64,000 nt of DNA from Agroathelia rolfsii (Eukaryota; Basidiomycota; Agaricomycetes; Amylocorticiales; Amylocorticiaceae), in assembly GCA_018343915.1 (NCBI GenBank), contig JABRWF010000003.1, forward strand, positions 1,302,001 through 1,366,000. The letters are read 5' to 3'. Shown here piece by piece: positions 55,703 through 64,000 of the stretch. Under the pieces are notes generated by a model, which made no database searches, was not told the DNA's origin, and saw only the letters and a list, made by a program, of their open reading frames with translations. Each line of letters begins with the position of its first letter. Within the stretch, counting starts at the first letter, position 1. The position numbers were made by a program, and so were the translations under genes.

Positions 55703-57093
55703 TCTCTCTGATGAGTATCCATCTTCGAACAGATTATACATATATCTATACTTGGGATGTTTCACACCCCTCTCGCATCTCTGGAACTTGATTTTGCTCT
55801 TCCCGCCTCATAATCGATCATAGTACACACAAACAACTCCCCATCTTCGCCAATTCCACCTTCATCAGCCTCAGCCTTCACATCTCCTGTCCTCTCGCGC
55901 TTGCTCGCTCGCTTATTCGTGACCAATTAAATCTCCAACAGCTTCTTGTATCTTTCTGTAATTTGTCCTCTTATCTCTCTGTTTCTTCCTTTCGACGGAT
56001 TGTTTGTGGTAATCTGTTGCCCGTGTTGTGTTTCCCCCCTTCTCTGATCTAATGTTTGTCGAGGAGAGTTTCTTTACATATCAATATTTTATTCGCAATT
56101 AATGATACAGCGCTGAACGGAATTGTATAGCGTGTGTGAGCGTTTTGGTGAAGATAACTGATGTATTTCGAAAAGGGGTGTGTGTCGTATAATTAGATCA
56201 TTCAGTCACTGGCGTCATGGTAAAATAAGTAATATCCAAATCTTTATCATGATCGTCGTGTCTTATGCTGCCTGCAGAGCAAGCGCCTGGGTTAACACCT
56301 CCAATTCGCACCGGAAGCAATGGTTTATATAACCCAGAGGTTTCGTATCTCTTGCAAGTGGGCCAGACCGTGTGGAAAAACGTCGTCGTCGTTTGAAAGT
56401 TGCCCTATTGCCAGACCCATGCCTTTTTAACAATGCGAGTAGATTTCAAGCTTGTCAAGCACCTATCGACCCGAGCTAGCTAGTCGTCGATCATTCTTAA
56501 TGTCGCCCATTTGACTTTTTGACTAGTCTTGCAGGATGGAATTATGATATACACAATTATCAACGTTACTGACCCTTGAGTAAAATATTTACTCAAGGTA
56601 ATTACTGAGCTGAACGCGTTAGCATTATCATGAAGCTAGTTTAGACTCAAGATCGGAAGATAATGGTTCCTAGTTAATCATGGGATGTGCGCTATCTCTT
56701 TGGGGAACTCATATAACCTGAGGCAGTGGTTGGAGATAATTAGGCTGAAGGTCAACCCATAGAAGAGACTATCTAAATTTGTTAATGTGTATTTACTAGT
56801 AATCAGAGAGTGGTAGGGTATTGATAATGAGCCTCTGCAGTCGCTCCAGCACATTGAAATGCATGTAAATATAAAAGTTATTGCTAGGTAATAGTACACT
56901 TGATCCAAGGCAGCATTATAGTTACAAAGCAGGACCGGCCTGTTCCGAATACTAAAAGGATTAAGTACTCTACGTTTGCGTAGGAAGCTGTTACGAAGAA
57001 AGTGGAATACGAAGCTCTAGTGGTAAGGAAGTGGCAATCATTTAGTATAAATGTCTTGTATAATTTTTACAAAACCTATTTGATTCGGAGGTG
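55703..57093. other. Intergenic region, 1.4 kb, nothing coding seen
   Basis: Pyrimidine-rich stretch at about 55780-56045, then A/T-rich sequence. The small open frame at 56678-56908 (-) has no support. Confidence 0.5.
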
Positions 57094-57611
57094 TCAATAT
57101 TTATAATCTACTACTAAATCAATTAATAACACACCGAGAAGTTGCTTCATGTCATGTTTCCGTGCAACGGGACTTAGAACAATGGCCATATGTTTGAACT
57201 CCACTAGAGGCGTTTCAGGAAGACCAAAGTGACAAACAGAAAGCTTTTTCTCGTTCCAGATGTCCAAGGTACCCTGCTATGGTGTTCAGTATATCTGTCA
57301 TGTCTATAAATAAAGAATTGAAATCACCTTGACAATGTAGTGCACCTTGAGTTGTTTTGTGGCGCGTCAGCAATTAAATCTGGAAGATACTAAAGAACTA
57401 GCCCACTCACGGTTGACTTAACATTTGCGTCTAGCAAGCATAACACGTCCAGCTCTTTGACATACGTTCTCATGCTCGAACAAATGTCAATGAAGTCTTG
57501 ACTGTTCATAGTCCCGCGAGGGATGAGGGCGTCCTGTATCAACAACTCATTGTACTCTAGCAGGTCGCGAGCCTCATCAAGAGACTTTTGAGTGGTTCCA
57601 TGGATTGTCAT
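57094..57611 (-). CDS. Small uncharacterised protein with an 18-nt microexon
   Basis: ATG at 57611 (MTIHGTTQKSLDEARDLLEY), TGA at 57094-57096, about 130 residues. Exon 1 ends at 57412 (DANVKST). The intron 57346-57411 has a GTGAGT donor and TTGCTGAC branch-like site. A microexon at 57328-57345 encodes VHYIVK. A second intron (57274-57327, with ACTGAAC and CATAGCAG) leads to exon 3, reading GTLDIWNEKKLSVCHFGLPE and KHMAIVLSPVARKHDMKQLL. Good splice signals in one consistent frame support a real gene. No domain is recognised; the first half is probably helical. An alternative, longer N-terminus is possible. Confidence 0.5.
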
Positions 57612-58603
57612 TGTGGGTATCTTGGGTCTGGGCACCGCTGGTAGGAGGCGTGGCGAGAGGCAATAGGTGAGCAAACAGGAAAGGGACAAGCCGGCCTTTA
57701 TAGTGGCGTGGCATACACAATGAATCGATAGTCCATATACCCTGGCATGGAAGCGGCGGCTTCAGGGCTGCTGGAGTTGGTTCATGACGTTCCCTTTTCA
57801 TTTCAGTATACAAAGAAGGGCTGCGGTCCGATGCCGTTCCAGATTGTGTGGTTCAGGAGCCAAAGCAAAGCACACCTCTAATAGCCGAGCCAATAGCATG
57901 ACTAACATGTGGTGGGATAAGCCCACTGAGGGCTTTCAAGGGCATAGTGCCGCCCGGAGGGAACAATAGAGATGTTTCAAACCACGCAAGGGGGAAGCCG
58001 AGAACCACACCTGACAACAATTGTGATCGGCCTTCTTTTGGATATTTGGATCCATGAGATGGTGGTGTGATTTTGATAGACTCCATGGATTGTAGTGTGT
58101 CATGAATTATAATCATGTTTAGATCCAACAGGACAGCCAGCTGCCACACGACTAGAAAATCTTGCACTGGCAAGTTGAGGTTTCGTGGATATTTAGCAGT
58201 GATCCAAATTGTTGGACTCGTGTGCCATTAATTCAGTTGCTTTATTCGAGAGGCCAGGATTTCTTGGCCAGAACAGAAGCGCGAAACAATCAGCGCATAC
58301 AGGTATGTGCAGTGCCAGTATTATGCAATGAATGAACGGACTCGGAGCTACATGTCCGAAGTGGCTATTCCTCAGCCACAATGAGTGGCGTCATGCCACC
58401 GGAAGCAAATACCCTGTTGCTGCCACTTCCACTTTTCAGAAGCAACAACTCAAGCTTACAGGCAACGCAGGGCCGCCTTGAATCTCTTCTGCTGACCTGG
58501 TGCTCTCTCTACTGTCGAAATAAAGACCCGGACTGCTATCCTCACGAGGAGAAATATTTTGAAGAGTCCATATTTCGTTTCTGCACTACCGTCTATACAA
58601 CCA
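57612..58603. other. Intergenic region with unplaced open stretches
   Basis: Contains the promoter of the small gene (-). A minus-strand open piece, 57853-58173, includes VVWQLAVLLDLNMIIIHDTL but joins no neighbour convincingly; a plus-strand piece starts at 58381 (MSGVMPPEANTLLLPLPLF). Neither is called as a gene. Confidence 0.35.
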
Positions 58604-58882
58604 ATGCACGCTTCACTCCCTTCTTCCATACGCATTGTCTCGCGCAAATCCTTGTCTGCCGCTGTAGCTCGTAACATAATTCCTGCGCCGGCATCATCTA
58701 AAGTCCTTGCCGAGAAAGCAAAGTCCGAAACTGTGCACGAACAACTCCTGCGCATGAAGCATGAGCTCGGCACGCAATGGCCCTTGAACATACGGATAGA
58801 ACCTGTAGTGACTAAGGCGCAATTGAAGCATGTCGATGCCGCTGTTAGGAGGGACTTGAAGGCTATGTTGAAAGAGCGGTAA
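58604..58882 (+). CDS. Small basic protein, possibly mitochondrial
   Basis: 92 codons from ATG 58604 (MHASLPSSIRIVSRKSLSAA) to TAA at 58880-58882. The N-terminal 25 residues are rich in Ser, Arg and Ala without acids, like a mitochondrial presequence. The rest is predicted helical and charged: SSKVLAEKAKSETVHEQLLR, then LNIRIEPVVTKAQLKHVDAA and a basic end. No family is recognised. A longer open frame on the opposite strand (58456-58893) has a less protein-like composition, so the plus strand is preferred. Confidence 0.45.
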   Translation: MHASLPSSIRIVSRKSLSAAVARNIIPAPASSKVLAEKAKSETVHEQLLRMKHELGTQWPLNIRIEPVVTKAQLKHVDAAVRRDLKAMLKER

Positions 58883-59396
58883 TATTGAGACAAAACTATA
58901 ATTGACGATGAAATTATGGTGAGTCACTGTTGGACCATGTATCTTATTCAGTTGAAATCTAACATACGTAGTTAACACAACAGGTTTGGATAATCCAGGC
59001 TAGATTATTTGAGAAAGTCGGGCTAATTAAAGCATTCAGGCACCTTTTACATTCACAATACCAGATAGAGCTCGGCCTTAATACTTGCACCTGCCTAATG
59101 CTTCATTATTGTTTTGCTCGAATACATGCGTTTGTGAAATATTGTCGTGTCCACGGAAAATACAATTGGCCCTCAAAGGATATAGTTTCTCATTCTTGCG
59201 GATTCTCTGTAACTGTTTGGTAAGCCCAGATGAAATCCGGCTCTACGAGTGCGCACATTCCTCGTTTCGTCATTATGGGAACAAAATTACGATTAAACGA
59301 CATTATTGAACGGCAATACAAGACAACTATTCTAATTGCAGACATATTCTATGTTAGAAGATGAGTGTAATTCAAATATAAGGAAATAAAATCATA
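58883..59396. other. Intergenic region, nothing recognised
   Basis: A/T-rich 3' flanks of the small basic-protein gene (+) and of the SNF2 gene (-), which converge here. Confidence 0.5.
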
Positions 59397-63339
<3,943 letters not shown>

Positions 63340-63790
63340 AGGCACGGAAGCTCCTCTAAGGATATCTATGCGGTCAAGTCGGACAATTTTACCGTGACAA
63401 GCTTGAGAAATGCGATACAGACCAATGCTGGTAGGGATTTGTGATAGGGGTCAATTTCGTGCGCGCGTCTTAGAGTTCTAATGCAGAGTCACGAACGCGT
63501 CCCCTCACAGCTGTGAGTTATGTGACACAATGCATTTCTCGTCACATCTCCCTTTTGGGTATTGATGAGGATTCTCACGTCGACAATACTCAATGGCCAA
63601 ACTAATTAGTAGTATGATGACCTTACAATATAAACAGGAAATTTGGTGGAAAAAGTGTTTTTGCCATTACAGAATATAGTCGGTGTTAATAGGATTACGA
63701 CAGACTTGTAGAGGCACTGGCATTCCCATTAGTTTTGACTCAAAAAAGATCAAGAGAATCATATGGTGGATAAAAATGAAGCGTGGGTAT
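63340..63790. other. Intergenic region (450 bp)
   Basis: Promoter side of the SNF2 gene and 3' flank of the pectinesterase. A GTCACATCTC / GTCACGAAC-type stretch near 63490-63545 is GC-richer. No gene. Confidence 0.45.
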
Positions 63791-64000
63791 TTAAGCGTCG
63801 TTGATGAGATATGAGGTGTCCACCCACGACTGCCAGTCACTTCCAAGGGCGGTGTTGATGTTGTACTCAGCCGCCTCAGCCTCGGTCAGCTCGGTGGCAA
63901 AGCTTGCACGGTCGAGGTTTGACGCCCCGGAGCCCGTTGTGTTGTAGTCGGCGTAGAACACATGTTCGGTGTTGGGATCAGACGAGCCCCATTCAGACCA
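63791..64000 (-). CDS. Pectin methylesterase (CE8), C-terminal end only
   Basis: Minus-strand open frame running in from the right edge and ending at TAA (63791-63793). Visible residues: WSEWGSSDPNTEHVFYADYN, then TTGSGASNLDRASFATELTE, AEAAEYNINTALGSDWQSWV and DTSYLINDA. The F/Y-x-(E/D)-Y-x-(N/T)-x-G-x-G-A block followed by R-x-S-F-A-T and a G-S-D-W-x-x-W-V-D end is the usual C-terminus of fungal carbohydrate esterase family 8 enzymes, which de-esterify pectin. The catalytic Asp pair lies outside the window. It would be secreted, and would fit a plant-litter or wood-associated fungus. Confidence 0.75.
   Translation of the reverse strand, partial: WSEWGSSDPNTEHVFYADYNTTGSGASNLDRASFATELTEAEAAEYNINTALGSDWQSWVDTSYLINDA

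Noticed and set aside
58456..58893. 145-codon minus-strand open frame
   Set aside because: Overlaps the small basic protein on the plus strand, which has a more protein-like composition and a presequence-like start. Not fully excluded.

Overview
The window looks like nuclear DNA of a basidiomycete, most likely an Agaricomycete. Protein genes are split by many short introns (about 45-70 bp, GTNNGT donors, CTNAC-like branch points). The genes are typical fungal ones, among them RNA polymerase III subunit Rpc82, FACT subunit Spt16 and the RecQ4-like helicase Hrq1. TPR-CHAT proteins, which are expanded in Agaricomycetes, occur twice. Exon joins were made by eye from reading frame, splice signals and family resemblance, so outer gene limits are firmer than individual exons.

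Layout. 1-6 kb: left-truncated TPR(-CHAT) gene (-), mitochondrial DUF1279/FAM210-like protein (-), alpha/beta hydrolase (-), and a divergent multi-spanning membrane protein (+). 6-22 kb is dense: SPT16 (-) diverges from a 5'-nucleotidase-family gene (+); a small glycine-rich membrane protein (-) diverges from a very acidic fungal protein (+); RPC82 (+) converges on a metallophosphoesterase (-). 22-32 kb: HRQ1 (+) and a complete TPR-CHAT gene (+). 32-37.5 kb is gene-poor and decayed: two EthD-domain copies, both damaged, a relic of the HRQ1 3' end, a tRNA-Gln(UUG), and short palindromic repeats. 37.6-38.5 kb: an intronless secreted protein made almost wholly of eleven 23-residue repeats. 39-48 kb: SCYL2-like pseudokinase (-), an uncharacterised possibly arrestin-like protein (-), and 3-hydroxyisobutyrate dehydrogenase (+). 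48-53.8 kb is gene-poor, with doubtful coding fragments and a 139-bp CACTA-like MITE with TSD. 53.8-64 kb: atypical SDR (+), two small uncharacterised genes, an SNF2 ATPase with a C-terminal cysteine-rich finger (-), and the 3' end of a pectin methylesterase (-).

How the genes relate. The dense blocks are housekeeping genes (transcription, chromatin, helicase, valine catabolism, membrane traffic) in divergent or convergent pairs, with no metabolic cluster. The accessory content lies in the gene-poor intervals. The strongest candidate for something undescribed is the secreted repeat protein at 37715-38545: its repeats differ almost only at synonymous sites, one position toggles between Ser and Asp, and the repeats are joined by a KDR/Q junction that is not a standard Kex2 site. 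Next in interest are the TPR-CHAT pair (caspase-like fold linked to cell death or immunity) and the tandem duplication scar linking HRQ1 and the EthD copies.
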